Assembly (NCBI GenBank): GCA_039820405.1
Contig: JBCBQC010000131.1
Coordinates: forward strand, 1 to 14,018
Direction of reading: 5' to 3'
DNA length: 14,018 bases
DNA from: CALLVY01 sp937899855
GTDB lineage: Bacteria > Bacteroidota > Bacteroidia > Chitinophagales > Saprospiraceae
Part shown: positions 1 to 7,226 of the stretch, one piece after another
How positions within the stretch are numbered: position 1 is the stretch's first letter
Layout of the letters: every line of letters begins with the position of its first letter
The notes under the pieces: model-generated
What the model was told of the DNA's origin: nothing
The model's input: only the letters and a program-made list of their open reading frames with translations
Database searches by the model: none
Position numbers and translations under genes: made by a program

Positions 1-1149
1 ACCAAATTGCAAGAACACAAATTCGCTCTGCTGGGGGCGCAAAAAAACAAAATCATCGACGTCCAGACGGGCCCTTGAGGGCGCATTGACCAGGGTTTGG
101 TTGGTGGAGGCCCCGTATAGCGCGTTTGGCTTCAACCGCTCTGGATAGCAGTAGTCCGCTTTCCAATACCCGCCGTAGATAAAAAAGGATTGGGCGTGGC
201 GTTGGTCGATCATTCGTAGGACCGGTTTTAAGGGCTCAATACCGGGAATGCTGGTCCCCCGCATTTTCTTCAGGACCGGTGTGGCGATAAAACAGGCTGG
301 CTGGTATTCCTGCAGGGTAGGAATATCAAAGGTGCTGGGTTTTACAAAACACGAACCCGCCGCCAGGTCATTGAGGGGGGAGGAGGGGGTATTGTGCAAA
401 CTTACGGTGGGGCTACCCGCCCCGTTGAAGGTCAGTTGGTCATTCCAAAGTTGGGGAAATTGTTCCCGGACCATCTTTTTGCATTCCTCGTAAAAGCGAT
501 TGCTCAATTGGAGCGACCGCTCGGGCGACCTCAGCAGTTTGGGAATCTTTACGACGTGCGGATCGTAGCCCATAAAACCGCTAAAGATCAACTTGTCGCG
601 CTGCGCTGCGATCAAGGCCAGCACTTCACTCAGGGCCTCCAGGTTTTGGAATCCACCGCGATGCAAGCCCACGTCGATTTCCAAATTCAGACGGAGGGGC
701 TGTTGCAATTCCTCAGCCAGTTGTAAGTATTGCCGGGCCCGTTCCACGGTGTCGATCAACCATTGGATTTGGGTGAAGGGATTGAAAGTGGTGGTGGGGT
801 GGGGGAGGTTCCGGTAAAAGAAGGCGGCGGTTTTTAGGGGCATGGGCTTTCCCAAGAGTACATCGGCTTGGTCATCGAGGATCGTGGTGAGGGCGCTCAG
901 AAATGGCTGATGAAAAACCATGTAGCGGTGGGTGTCCAACCGGTTGGCTAGGTATTGGAGCAACTGGGGAGCGGGCAAGGATTTGACGACGAGGCGGGGG
1001 GGTACTTTGGGCGGCAAATTGGCTTTGAACAATGCCGCGTTTCCATCCACCCGGTCCAGATCGATCAGTAGGAAAGGAATGGCGCGGTGGTACTCCTTTA
1101 GGCTGCGGTTGAGCTGTTCAAAATAGTCCGCCCGTTCACGTTGACTCAC
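1..1149 (-). CDS. D-threonine aldolase / alanine racemase-fold PLP enzyme (3' end beyond window)
   Basis: The minus frame is open from a GTG at 1149 to the window edge, giving 383 codons without a stop, so the C-terminus is cut off. The protein reads as a PLP enzyme of the fold-III alanine racemase N-terminal / D-threonine aldolase type. An early beta strand ends in LVVKSLPAP, where K56 is the expected Schiff-base lysine. EIDVGLHRGGF (157-167) matches the E-x-D-x-G-x-x-R-x-G strand of the family. GAGSPT (244-249) fits the phosphate-binding loop, followed by GSCFVKPSTFD (265-275). The C-terminal segment RPQQSEF (371-377) stands where D-threonine aldolases and D-serine dehydratases carry P-N-H-x-C, so the metal-binding His and Cys are not seen. 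The GTG start overlaps the TGA stop of the upstream oxidase (GTGA), which suggests translational coupling. Family assignment is firm; the substrate is unknown. Confidence 0.85.
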   Translation of the reverse strand, partial: MSQRERADYFEQLNRSLKEYHRAIPFLLIDLDRVDGNAALFKANLPPKVPPRLVVKSLPAPQLLQYLANRLDTHRYMVFHQPFLSALTTILDDQADVLLGKPMPLKTAAFFYRNLPHPTTTFNPFTQIQWLIDTVERARQYLQLAEELQQPLRLNLEIDVGLHRGGFQNLEALSEVLALIAAQRDKLIFSGFMGYDPHVVKIPKLLRSPERSLQLSNRFYEECKKMVREQFPQLWNDQLTFNGAGSPTVSLHNTPSSPLNDLAAGSCFVKPSTFDIPTLQEYQPACFIATPVLKKMRGTSIPGIEPLKPVLRMIDQRHAQSFFIYGGYWKADYCYPERLKPNALYGASTNQTLVNAPSRARLDVDDFVFLRPQQSEFVFLQFG

Positions 1150-2453
1150 TGGTCCAAAATTTTCTTCAGATAAGCATTTAGAAAAATCCCGTCGGGGTCT
1201 TGGGTTTTTCTGATCCGATCGAATTCGGCAAATTTGGGGTAAGCATCTGCGACCTCTCGCTGCGTCAGGGTGTGCAATTTCCCCCAGTGTGGGCGTCCCC
1301 CGTAAGCCCTAAAGATGGATTCCAACGCCTCAAAATAGGGAGAACTGTCCTTCTTACTGTACACGTGGCAAGCGATGTAGGCCGAATCCCGACCGTAGGC
1401 CGGACTCATAAAGATGTCATCGCCCTTGACCCAGCGATTCTCAATGGGAAAATGGATGGCAAATTGCTCGGAATTGACCAAGCGAATGACGGCCCGCATC
1501 ACCTCTGGGTAGGCCGCAGCCGGCACATTGTATTCCATCTCCTTAAATTTTACCAAACGCGTCGTGGCGAAAACTTTATGGCTGTGGCTCAACTTATCCA
1601 TGGTCGGTACCGACTGGGCCGTTATTCTGGAGACCAGCTTATTTTGGGAGGGAAACATCCGCGCCAATTCGCACAGTGCCTTGAAGGAGTAGTTCTCCAA
1701 AATCAACTCGGACAGGTAATTAAAATAATTGTCCCGGTCCGGTTCCCCACTTTCGACAACGTTGGTGGTTTTGGTCCACACCGTTTGGGTATAGGGAAAC
1801 CAGTAGTATTCAAAGTTGCGGTTTTGACGGTTTCGCTCCCCGATGCTTCCCAGGACGCTATCCAATTCCTCCTTTCTATTTTTGATCAATAACTTATAGC
1901 TGGGCACGCATCGTAGGGTAACTTCGGTGATGATCCCCAGAGCGCCCAGGGAGACTTGAGCGGCTTTAAATAGATCGGGAAATTCCGCTGGTGAACAGCG
2001 TTTTATTTCGCCTTTTCCATTACAAAACTTGAGCGCTACGACTTGGGTGCTAATCGTTCCAAACGCGGTTCCCGTTCCGTGCATCCCCGTGCTGATCGTA
2101 CCCGCAATGGATTGGACATCAATGTCCCCAAGATTTTCCATGGCCAGCCCTTCCTTCCACAACAACTCACCGAGTAATTTTAGCTTGGTTCCACCTTTGA
2201 CGGTAGCCAGCCCTCGGGCCCGATCAACGGCCACCAATCCCTGATAGCGATCCAGGCTCACCAGCGTTTGTTCGGTTTTGCACAAGTCGGTAAAGGAATG
2301 TCCGGTACCGATCACTCGGATTTTTTGGCCTTGATTCGCCGCTTTTAAAACCAGATTTTGAATCTCCGTCTCCGTGGCGGGATAGGCCAGGTGACTTGGT
2401 CTCAAAGCCACATTCCCAGCCCAGTTGGTCATTCCATCTTTCGTTTTTACCAT
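1146..2453 (-). CDS. FAD-linked sugar-1,4-lactone oxidase family protein (gulonolactone/arabinonolactone oxidase type)
   Basis: 435 residues, a normal length for the aldonolactone oxidoreductase branch of the VAO/PCMH flavoproteins. The N-terminal half is the FAD-binding domain. RVIGTGHSF (46-54) is the signature in which the His (H52) carries covalent FAD in characterised members. GTISTGMHGTG (118-128) is the second flavin-contact loop. The C-terminal half has the family marks HWGK (389-392) and FLNAYL (424-429). No signal peptide or membrane segment is seen, so it is probably cytoplasmic. Such enzymes oxidise aldono-lactones (or related sugar alcohols) at C1/C2, passing electrons to oxygen or another acceptor; the substrate here cannot be read from sequence. 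The gene starts 5 bp after the preceding gene's stop and overlaps the aldolase-fold gene by 4 bp, so the three are almost certainly co-translated. Confidence 0.9.
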   Translation of the reverse strand: MVKTKDGMTNWAGNVALRPSHLAYPATETEIQNLVLKAANQGQKIRVIGTGHSFTDLCKTEQTLVSLDRYQGLVAVDRARGLATVKGGTKLKLLGELLWKEGLAMENLGDIDVQSIAGTISTGMHGTGTAFGTISTQVVALKFCNGKGEIKRCSPAEFPDLFKAAQVSLGALGIITEVTLRCVPSYKLLIKNRKEELDSVLGSIGERNRQNRNFEYYWFPYTQTVWTKTTNVVESGEPDRDNYFNYLSELILENYSFKALCELARMFPSQNKLVSRITAQSVPTMDKLSHSHKVFATTRLVKFKEMEYNVPAAAYPEVMRAVIRLVNSEQFAIHFPIENRWVKGDDIFMSPAYGRDSAYIACHVYSKKDSSPYFEALESIFRAYGGRPHWGKLHTLTQREVADAYPKFAEFDRIRKTQDPDGIFLNAYLKKILDQ

Positions 2454-2458
2454 GCGTT

Positions 2459-3181
2459 TTACTTTTTCCGCGCTCCCCGCGCGGCTAGCGTACGGAGTAG
2501 GTCAAGGTAGGAAACTTTGATCGGATTGGAGTACAGCTCGCGGTATTTCCCCCGGAAGAGTGGAAAAATGGGAATGAAAAGCCGGCATTCCAGACTGTCG
2601 GAAGCGCGAACCACAGCGGGAACCCTGATGCGGTCCGCATCCAGTGCTCCGGGGTAGGTAGAATGGCAGATCGGAGCCCCGTAAAAGACGTCCCGGACCA
2701 GCTCCAACTCGTAATCGACCTCCCCGATGGCGGACCAGCCGAGGGTAGACCGCAAGAAGAGTTGGCGCTCCACCGTATCGCGGTAGGTCTCGAAGGGAAG
2801 GATGCTGACGAAGCCCAGGCCGGTGCCGCAGCCCGGAATGTCCTGATCCCGGTGAGAAATACGCCGCAGCCGGACCAGCGAGTGATGGGCCGTGGCCAGG
2901 GGGCCGCCACGCGGTACGGGATCGAAGTGGGGACCATTTCGGTAGTCCCAATAACGGAAAAAGCGCAAGCTGCGATTGCTGATGGTCCGTTCGATGTCCC
3001 CGCTGTCCAGCACGCGAAGGTGGTAGCGCAGTCCCCCGCGGAGCTCATGGCTGATGGATTGGTCATCGTGGTAAACCTCGCAGTGGGCTTGGCTAAAGTA
3101 GCCCCGGTAGATGTATTGATCGATCCCAAAAGCCAAGAGCCCCAGGCCGAAGAACAGATAAAACCAGCTTCTTTTTTTCAT
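2459..3181 (-). CDS. Unknown membrane-anchored protein
   Basis: 240 residues from the ATG at 3181. The frame is open further upstream, but this Met is immediately followed by a typical anchor: MKKR, then a hydrophobic stretch at about residues 6-24 (WFYLFFGLGLLAFGI). The rest is rich in charged and aromatic residues with many short likely beta strands, for example RTISNRSLRFFRYWDY, and would lie outside the cytoplasm. Four cysteines (34, 118, 172, 199) could form disulfides. The C-terminus is basic (RGARKK). No family is recognised. Other frames of this GC-rich stretch are also open, but only this one starts with a credible membrane anchor and is spaced 5 bp from the next gene. Context links it to the downstream oxidase and aldolase-fold enzyme. 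Confidence 0.7.
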   Translation of the reverse strand: MKKRSWFYLFFGLGLLAFGIDQYIYRGYFSQAHCEVYHDDQSISHELRGGLRYHLRVLDSGDIERTISNRSLRFFRYWDYRNGPHFDPVPRGGPLATAHHSLVRLRRISHRDQDIPGCGTGLGFVSILPFETYRDTVERQLFLRSTLGWSAIGEVDYELELVRDVFYGAPICHSTYPGALDADRIRVPAVVRASDSLECRLFIPIFPLFRGKYRELYSNPIKVSYLDLLRTLAARGARKK

Positions 3182-3239
3182 TTGGTCGAAAGTTTTGGTG
3201 GGGGAGTCCCAAATTCGCGGGAAAAAAAGTAATTTTGAA

Positions 3240-3270
3240 CAAAATTCCCATACCATTGTACCCCTATCAA
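3240..3270 (-). promoter_or_regulatory. Possible Bacteroidota-type promoter in the 253-bp gap
   Basis: The gap 3182-3434 holds no convincing gene. On the minus strand a TTG (3270-3268) is followed after exactly 20 bp by GAATTTTG (3247-3240), which matches TAnnTTTG except for the first base. Transcription would begin roughly 50 bp before the ATG at 3181. This would give the membrane protein, oxidase and aldolase-fold genes a promoter of their own. One good match in AT-rich DNA is weak evidence. Confidence 0.3.
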
Positions 3271-3434
3271 GCCAAGTACTTTTAAAACGATTGATACCGT
3301 ACCCACATTTTCCCAATAAGAAATTCGCGCTGGTGACCGGCGCAAAAGTCGCAAATACCTATCTACAATGGGGAACCTGCTCCGCAGTACTCGCTCCGGA
3401 GTGTAGCCTGACAAGCGTCCCCGGCGTATTTTAG

Positions 3435-4214
3435 CTAGTTTGTTTTTGGAATTACCGGATGGCGTTCCCCATTGGCGGGCGCCATCTTTTTTTTGCTAGC
3501 GCAGTGTACCGGCCCTACCGGGAAATTTCCATCGGGCAAGCGGTATATCTCAATCGGACGGTGGGCATTGGTCCCCAACCAGTGGTGAACTTCGGGCGTC
3601 AGCCCCCCCAAATAGCGCTCCGGCCCCGGCCCCGTTTCGTAGCCCGCCACCACCACCACCGCTCGGTTATTGGCCCGCACCAAAAATAAAGTGCCCACCG
3701 CCGGTCGTTGTCCCCTTTCCCACATCATCGCCAGTAGCCACAGCTCCGTAGCGGGCTCCAGTATCTCCAACTGCCGCCGGCCAATACTGCCCTGACCGAT
3801 GGCGCCCATCTCGGAGGGCGTCCAGGACCGCTGCCACTCATTGGGGTACAAATCCGCGAGGCTGGTCTCCGGGGCGTACTGTTGGTAGAGCAATAAGCTG
3901 CGTTCCAGATGCGCTTCAATGCCCTCCCCTACGTCCTGGGGAAAGCTGGCGCCACTTGCGAGCTCATCGGCATTGGTCAAATAATGACTCTCCTGGGCAA
4001 AGTAGCCCCGCGCGGGCAGGACCAGCTGGCGCTGCCAGTGGCTCGGTGGTGCCCCGAAGCGGAATTGGTGGCGAAGCGTATCGGGACGGCAGGTGCAATC
4101 GATCGAGGGCTGCGCCGCAAGCACCGGACCAAGTAGCCACAGGCCCCAAAACAAGCCACTCGTTAGGAAAAAGCGGTGGGTCGGTATTTGCCAGCCGGGT
4201 AGCCAAGATTTCAT
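3435..4214 (-). CDS. Unknown exported protein, 259 residues
   Basis: Begins with a signal-peptide-like segment: basic N-terminus (K2, H13, R14), hydrophobic core at about 15-33 (FFLTSGLFWGLWLLGPVLA) and a likely signal peptidase I site near LAA-QPS (32-37). The mature part contains WERGQRPAVGTLFLVRANNR (165-184) and VVVVAGYETGPGPERYLGGL (186-205), then TPEVHHWLG, a beta-rich region. No family is recognised. The ATG overlaps the stop of the 373-residue gene before it (ATGA, 4211-4214), so the two are translationally coupled and probably act together in the periplasm or at the surface. The last 20 or so codons are odd: they contain a run of eight A and a hairpin (see 3458-3494) and encode a basic tail with a low-complexity look. 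Confidence 0.75.
   Translation of the reverse strand: MKSWLPGWQIPTHRFFLTSGLFWGLWLLGPVLAAQPSIDCTCRPDTLRHQFRFGAPPSHWQRQLVLPARGYFAQESHYLTNADELASGASFPQDVGEGIEAHLERSLLLYQQYAPETSLADLYPNEWQRSWTPSEMGAIGQGSIGRRQLEILEPATELWLLAMMWERGQRPAVGTLFLVRANNRAVVVVAGYETGPGPERYLGGLTPEVHHWLGTNAHRPIEIYRLPDGNFPVGPVHCASKKKMAPANGERHPVIPKTN
3458..3494 (+). terminator. Hairpin plus T8, plus-strand orientation, inside the 3' end of a minus-strand gene
   Basis: GATGGCG (3458-3464) and CGCCATC (3480-3486) form a 7-bp stem with a 15-nt loop, followed by eight T (3487-3494). Read on the plus strand this is a classical intrinsic terminator, which would stop antisense transcripts. Read on the minus strand it is a run of eight A directly before a stem, with no T tract after it. 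It lies wholly inside the coding region of the 259-residue exported protein. Confidence 0.45.
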
Positions 4215-5332
4215 TGGGCGATGGGGTGTTTTTTCAGGTGATCGGAATAAGTGTATTTTTCATCAAACCAGGGCAAACCGCTGTTTTTCAGGGCTGCTGT
4301 CAGCTGTTTCCAATTGATACAGTCCACGTAATCTTCTTGCTGGCCCTCGCTTTTCTGCAAGGTGTGGCAGTTGAAACAAATGGAATAGGCCCGCTGTACT
4401 TTACCTGCGGCGTAAACCAGTACGGCATGGTGTGGGTCAAAACATGCGCTGGGACTGGCATTGTCGAGGGGTAGGGGAATTTGGCAGTCTAATATACGCA
4501 GCAACTCCGTTTGAGCAGTTCCGGTCCACACTTTGCGCTCTCGCCACAAGACCGTGGGATGGAAGCGGCCCTCCCGGTCCAGCACGCGAGGATTGTGGGG
4601 CGGTAGTGGCATATCACGCTTGGAATGGTAGAGGGGATAGGTCTCCGTCATTTGTCGCTGGTAAGCTTCCAGCGCCTGGCGATTGGCCTCGGAATCGGAA
4701 TCGCCGGGTAGGGGTGGGGGGGGCGGTGGAAAAAGACGGCCGCCCTCGTAAACCACCAGTACCAAGGAGTCGACCGGGTCTTCGACCGGGCCTTCGACCG
4801 GAGCCATGGCAGGCTGGATCGAAAGGCCGTGTGCGGGATAAGCCAGGAGGATTTCATCCATCCGCCTCACCGTCGAGTCCTTCCGAATCCGCAGGGACCA
4901 CTCCTCCTCCACATCCAACTCGGAGGGGATACCCTCGTAAAGCTTTCCGAGATGGTGGTAATAAATGGTTTCGGGAATGTTACCGGAGCCGATGATGCAA
5001 CCACTGAATCGGGAAAAAGTGCGTTCATCCTCGATAAAACGCTCGAAGAGTAGCGCCGTCGGGAGCAATTGCCGATCGATGACCACCTGGGCCGCATAAG
5101 CGACCACCACGGGGCTGGGGTGATCGAGCAATTCGATTAGTTTGTCGTCCGAGCAATGCTTTTGGAGCCGCTTATAACGGCGATACTGGACACTTGGGGC
5201 GCCAGCAAAGCCCGTAAACTCACTCTCCATCCGACCGTGAAGGGCCATTTTTTGGACAATGGCGGAGGGATCGCGGTACCAGGCGGCTACGGCAAATAGG
5301 ACCAAAAAGAAAAAGAGCAATCGTTTCATCAT
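4211..5332 (-). CDS. Unknown exported protein with Cys/His motif (CxxCH) and proline-rich linker, 373 residues
   Basis: Starts MMKRLLFFFLVLFAVAAWY, a signal peptide or N-terminal anchor; either of the two adjacent ATGs (5332 or 5329) could be used. Residues about 60-130 look helical and HEAT-like (DKLIELLDHPSPVVVAYAAQ). A linker follows with a threefold (A/G/D)-P-V-(E/D) repeat (177-188) and six prolines (202-207). The C-terminal domain has C297-FDP-H301-H302, a beta hairpin, then ICFNCHT with C319-x2-C322-H323. I recall similar C-x3-H ... ICF-x-C patterns in uncharacterised Bacteroidota proteins, where a metal site or structural disulfides seem more likely than haem. Function unknown. It lies 31 bp after the reductase-like gene and overlaps the next exported protein by 4 bp. 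Confidence 0.75.
   Translation of the reverse strand: MMKRLLFFFLVLFAVAAWYRDPSAIVQKMALHGRMESEFTGFAGAPSVQYRRYKRLQKHCSDDKLIELLDHPSPVVVAYAAQVVIDRQLLPTALLFERFIEDERTFSRFSGCIIGSGNIPETIYYHHLGKLYEGIPSELDVEEEWSLRIRKDSTVRRMDEILLAYPAHGLSIQPAMAPVEGPVEDPVDSLVLVVYEGGRLFPPPPPPLPGDSDSEANRQALEAYQRQMTETYPLYHSKRDMPLPPHNPRVLDREGRFHPTVLWRERKVWTGTAQTELLRILDCQIPLPLDNASPSACFDPHHAVLVYAAGKVQRAYSICFNCHTLQKSEGQQEDYVDCINWKQLTAALKNSGLPWFDEKYTYSDHLKKHPIAQ
4770..4805. repeat. Three tandem 12-bp units coding a Pro-Val-Glu linker
   Basis: TCGACCGGGTCT (4770-4781), TCGACCGGGCCT (4782-4793) and TCGACCGGAGCC (4794-4805) are near-identical in-frame units. On the minus strand they encode A-P-V-E, G-P-V-E and D-P-V-D (residues 177-188 of the exported protein). 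The unit number may vary between strains by slippage without breaking the frame. Confidence 0.85.
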
Positions 5333-5363
5333 TCATAAGCTTTACGGGATGCCTTCCGCTCCC

Positions 5364-6590
5364 CTACAAATCGATCATAAAATGTAGCCCCGCCCGCTCG
5401 CCCAGCCGCGTAAGCAGCGCTTCCCCCATCGCCACGGAGGGCGTCAGCACCCCCGCCACCTCCGGAGTCAGCTCCCGATCCAGGGCCAAGCAGACCGCAC
5501 TTTCCCCCAGCATCTTGGACGTCGATCCGTAACCCGGATCCCGATCACCGGTTACCTTGCCCTTGATCAGGGTCCCGTCCCGCAGCTTCCCGAGTAGGGT
5601 GATGTTAAAAAATCCCGTTTCCCGTTCTTTTTTCGAGGGACCCTCCCCCGGTGCCGGCAGGAGGTAGTCCAAGCCCTTTTTGAGCCAGGAATTGGGTTTG
5701 GCAGCCATCATGGCGCCGGTGCCCGCCATGACCGCCATGCCCTTCATCCGGCCGCTCAGGCCTTTGCCGGTCATGATCGCCTCGTCGTAGCGGAAGTCCT
5801 TGCCGTAGGGATAGCCCCGCAGCGCGTGGCTCCGGCGTACCACCTTGGTATTGATCGGCGCCATGATAAAGGGCCCGATCCAGGCTTGGGCGTCCGAGTC
5901 GTATACCACCTTGCGCAGATCGCCCTGATCGGGGCCCTGCCGCTCGCCCGGTGGGTTGAAGGCGTAGGGATTGAGCAGGACCTGATAGATGCTGGGGTCG
6001 GCTTCGGCCTCTACCAGCACGTTGGAAAGGCTGGCGTAGGTGCCCCCACTAAATCCACCCCGGGCCGCCCGGAGGCGGTACTTGACCCACTGGCAGTATT
6101 CGCCCAAAAATTGCTGCACCTTCTGCTGAAAAAAGAAGACGCCCACATCCGAGGGAATGGAGTCGAAACCACAGGTGTGGACGATGCGACAACCCGCCGC
6201 CGCGGCCGCTTCGTGGTGCTCGTCGATCATCCGGCGAATCCACTGTACCTCCCCGGTCAGGTCGCAATAATCGGTGCGTTGGGCGACGCAGGCCGCCACC
6301 AGCTCGGATCCGTATTTGGCGTAGGGGCCCACCGTAGTACACACCACCCGGGTTTGTTGGGCCAGGGCATCAAGCGAGGGACGGTCCAGGCTGTCGGCGA
6401 GGATCAGGGCTACCGACTCGTCGGCCACCTCGGCGCGGATGCGCTCCAGCTTTTCGCGGTTGCGCCCCGCCATGGCCCAGCGCAGGGCACCAGTGCTGCC
6501 GTACGTTCGGTAAAGGTATTCGGCCACCAGGCGGCCCGTAAAGCCCGTCGCCCCCCAAAGGACGAGGTCGTAAGTGCGGTTGGTACTCAT
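5364..6590 (-). CDS. Saccharopine dehydrogenase-like / trans-acting enoyl reductase family protein
   Basis: 408 residues, typical for the SCCPDH / trans-acting enoyl reductase family. The N-terminal Rossmann fold has LWGATGFTGR (11-20), the dinucleotide-binding loop, and AGRNREKL (41-48), consistent with NADP(H) preference. Further family marks are GPYAKYG (88-94), YCDLTGE (108-114) and CGFDSIPSD (140-148). Mycobacterial relatives reduce enoyl intermediates of polyketide lipids in trans, and eukaryotic ones are of unclear function, so the reaction here is not known; no polyketide synthase is nearby. No clear signal peptide is seen. It starts 2 bp after the DinB-like gene's stop, which strongly supports co-transcription. 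Confidence 0.85.
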   Translation of the reverse strand: MSTNRTYDLVLWGATGFTGRLVAEYLYRTYGSTGALRWAMAGRNREKLERIRAEVADESVALILADSLDRPSLDALAQQTRVVCTTVGPYAKYGSELVAACVAQRTDYCDLTGEVQWIRRMIDEHHEAAAAAGCRIVHTCGFDSIPSDVGVFFFQQKVQQFLGEYCQWVKYRLRAARGGFSGGTYASLSNVLVEAEADPSIYQVLLNPYAFNPPGERQGPDQGDLRKVVYDSDAQAWIGPFIMAPINTKVVRRSHALRGYPYGKDFRYDEAIMTGKGLSGRMKGMAVMAGTGAMMAAKPNSWLKKGLDYLLPAPGEGPSKKERETGFFNITLLGKLRDGTLIKGKVTGDRDPGYGSTSKMLGESAVCLALDRELTPEVAGVLTPSVAMGEALLTRLGERAGLHFMIDL

Positions 6591-6592
6591 AG

Positions 6593-7105
6593 TTAACTGG
6601 GTTGGGTGCGTAAACGCAATAGGAATCGTTCGATTTGTCGGCGGTGCCGGAGCAGGTGGCAGATGGCGTGTTCCAGAAGTTGGTCCACATCGTACCGTTG
6701 TTTCCAGCGCACCCGAATTTTCTTGGCCGGATTTTTCTCAATCAATTTGATCCGGGGGTAATCCTCAAATACTCGCTCGTTGTAAGCAAACATCTCCAGC
6801 AGGGCTCGCCGGTAGTCCGCAATGCTTTGGAGCCGCTGCTTGCGCCGGTGCCGCAGGGACTCGCCCTGGTGAACCCGAATGGCCTCGGCGTAGTAGTAAC
6901 CAGACCGCACCACGTGGGTCAGGATGCTTTGGATGGAGCGACAGTCGGGATCCTTGGTGTCGGGGTCCACGATGGCCACCAGCTCTTCCGGCTGAACTTC
7001 CTCCATCACCGCCAGCAAGTCCTCCAACGCCCGCTCGTATTCATCGAGCAGGGCACCGATGGCACCACGGTCACGATAATCACTTAATTGTTTAATTTTG
7101 GGCAC
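6593..7105 (-). CDS. DinB-like (four-helix, putative metal-binding) protein
   Basis: 170 residues from a GTG at 7105. The protein is almost entirely helical. It has H64 in QSILTHVV and a C-terminal HLLRHRRQIERF, in which H150-x3-H154 followed by R and Q-I resembles the DinB/YfiT metal triad. H146 is a further possible ligand. Family members include stress-induced proteins and thiol-dependent transferases; no specific reaction can be read. Start choice: the frame extends to a TTG at 7195, but that leaves only 31 bp to the divergent start at 7227 and adds a proline-rich, unconserved-looking 30-residue leader. The GTG gives MPKIKQLSDYRDRG and leaves about 120 bp for promoters. It is the first gene of the left operon. 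Confidence 0.8.
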   Translation of the reverse strand: MPKIKQLSDYRDRGAIGALLDEYERALEDLLAVMEEVQPEELVAIVDPDTKDPDCRSIQSILTHVVRSGYYYAEAIRVHQGESLRHRRKQRLQSIADYRRALLEMFAYNERVFEDYPRIKLIEKNPAKKIRVRWKQRYDVDQLLEHAICHLLRHRRQIERFLLRLRTQPS

Positions 7106-7226
7106 GGAATAACGGTTTTGACGGTACGGCGTTGCGACCGGATCCACGGGTGGGGCCAGCTGCGGCTGGGCGCCCTCTACGTGAGTAAAATACAAAAAAC
7201 TTGCTAAGCCCCTAAAATTTTTCTAC
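7106..7226. promoter_or_regulatory. Divergent intergenic region between the DinB-like and GlcD-type genes
   Basis: About 120 bp between the GTG at 7105 (minus) and the ATG at 7227 (plus). The half next to 7227 is AT-rich (7181-7226) and is the likely site of both promoters. On the minus strand TATTTTAC (7192-7185) is a partial match to TAnnTTTG, and on the plus strand TAAAATTT lies just before the start codon, but neither has a good TTG at the right distance. A small hairpin, CCAGC-TGCG-GCTGG (7156-7169), lies in the putative leader of the minus gene. Confidence 0.35.

Noticed and set aside
248..1126. Several short plus-strand open frames
   Set aside because: They lie antisense to the aldolase-fold gene, whose 383-codon frame shows clear family motifs; the plus-strand proteins have no recognisable features.
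2485..3129. A 214-codon minus-strand frame and a 189-codon plus-strand frame over the membrane-anchored protein
   Set aside because: GC-rich DNA keeps alternative frames open. Their products are low-complexity or lack a sensible start, while the chosen frame begins with a membrane anchor and is spaced 5 bp from the next gene.
3178..3434. Small frames on both strands of the gap (78 and 79 codons)
   Set aside because: The minus one starts at TTG and overlaps the next gene in a different frame; the plus one shows no domain or start signal. The plus one does end 23 bp before a terminator-like hairpin, so it is not fully excluded.
7103..7195. TTG at 7195 as start of the DinB-like gene
   Set aside because: It leaves only 31 bp to the divergent gene and adds a proline-rich leader; the GTG at 7105 fits better. 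N-terminal data could reverse this.
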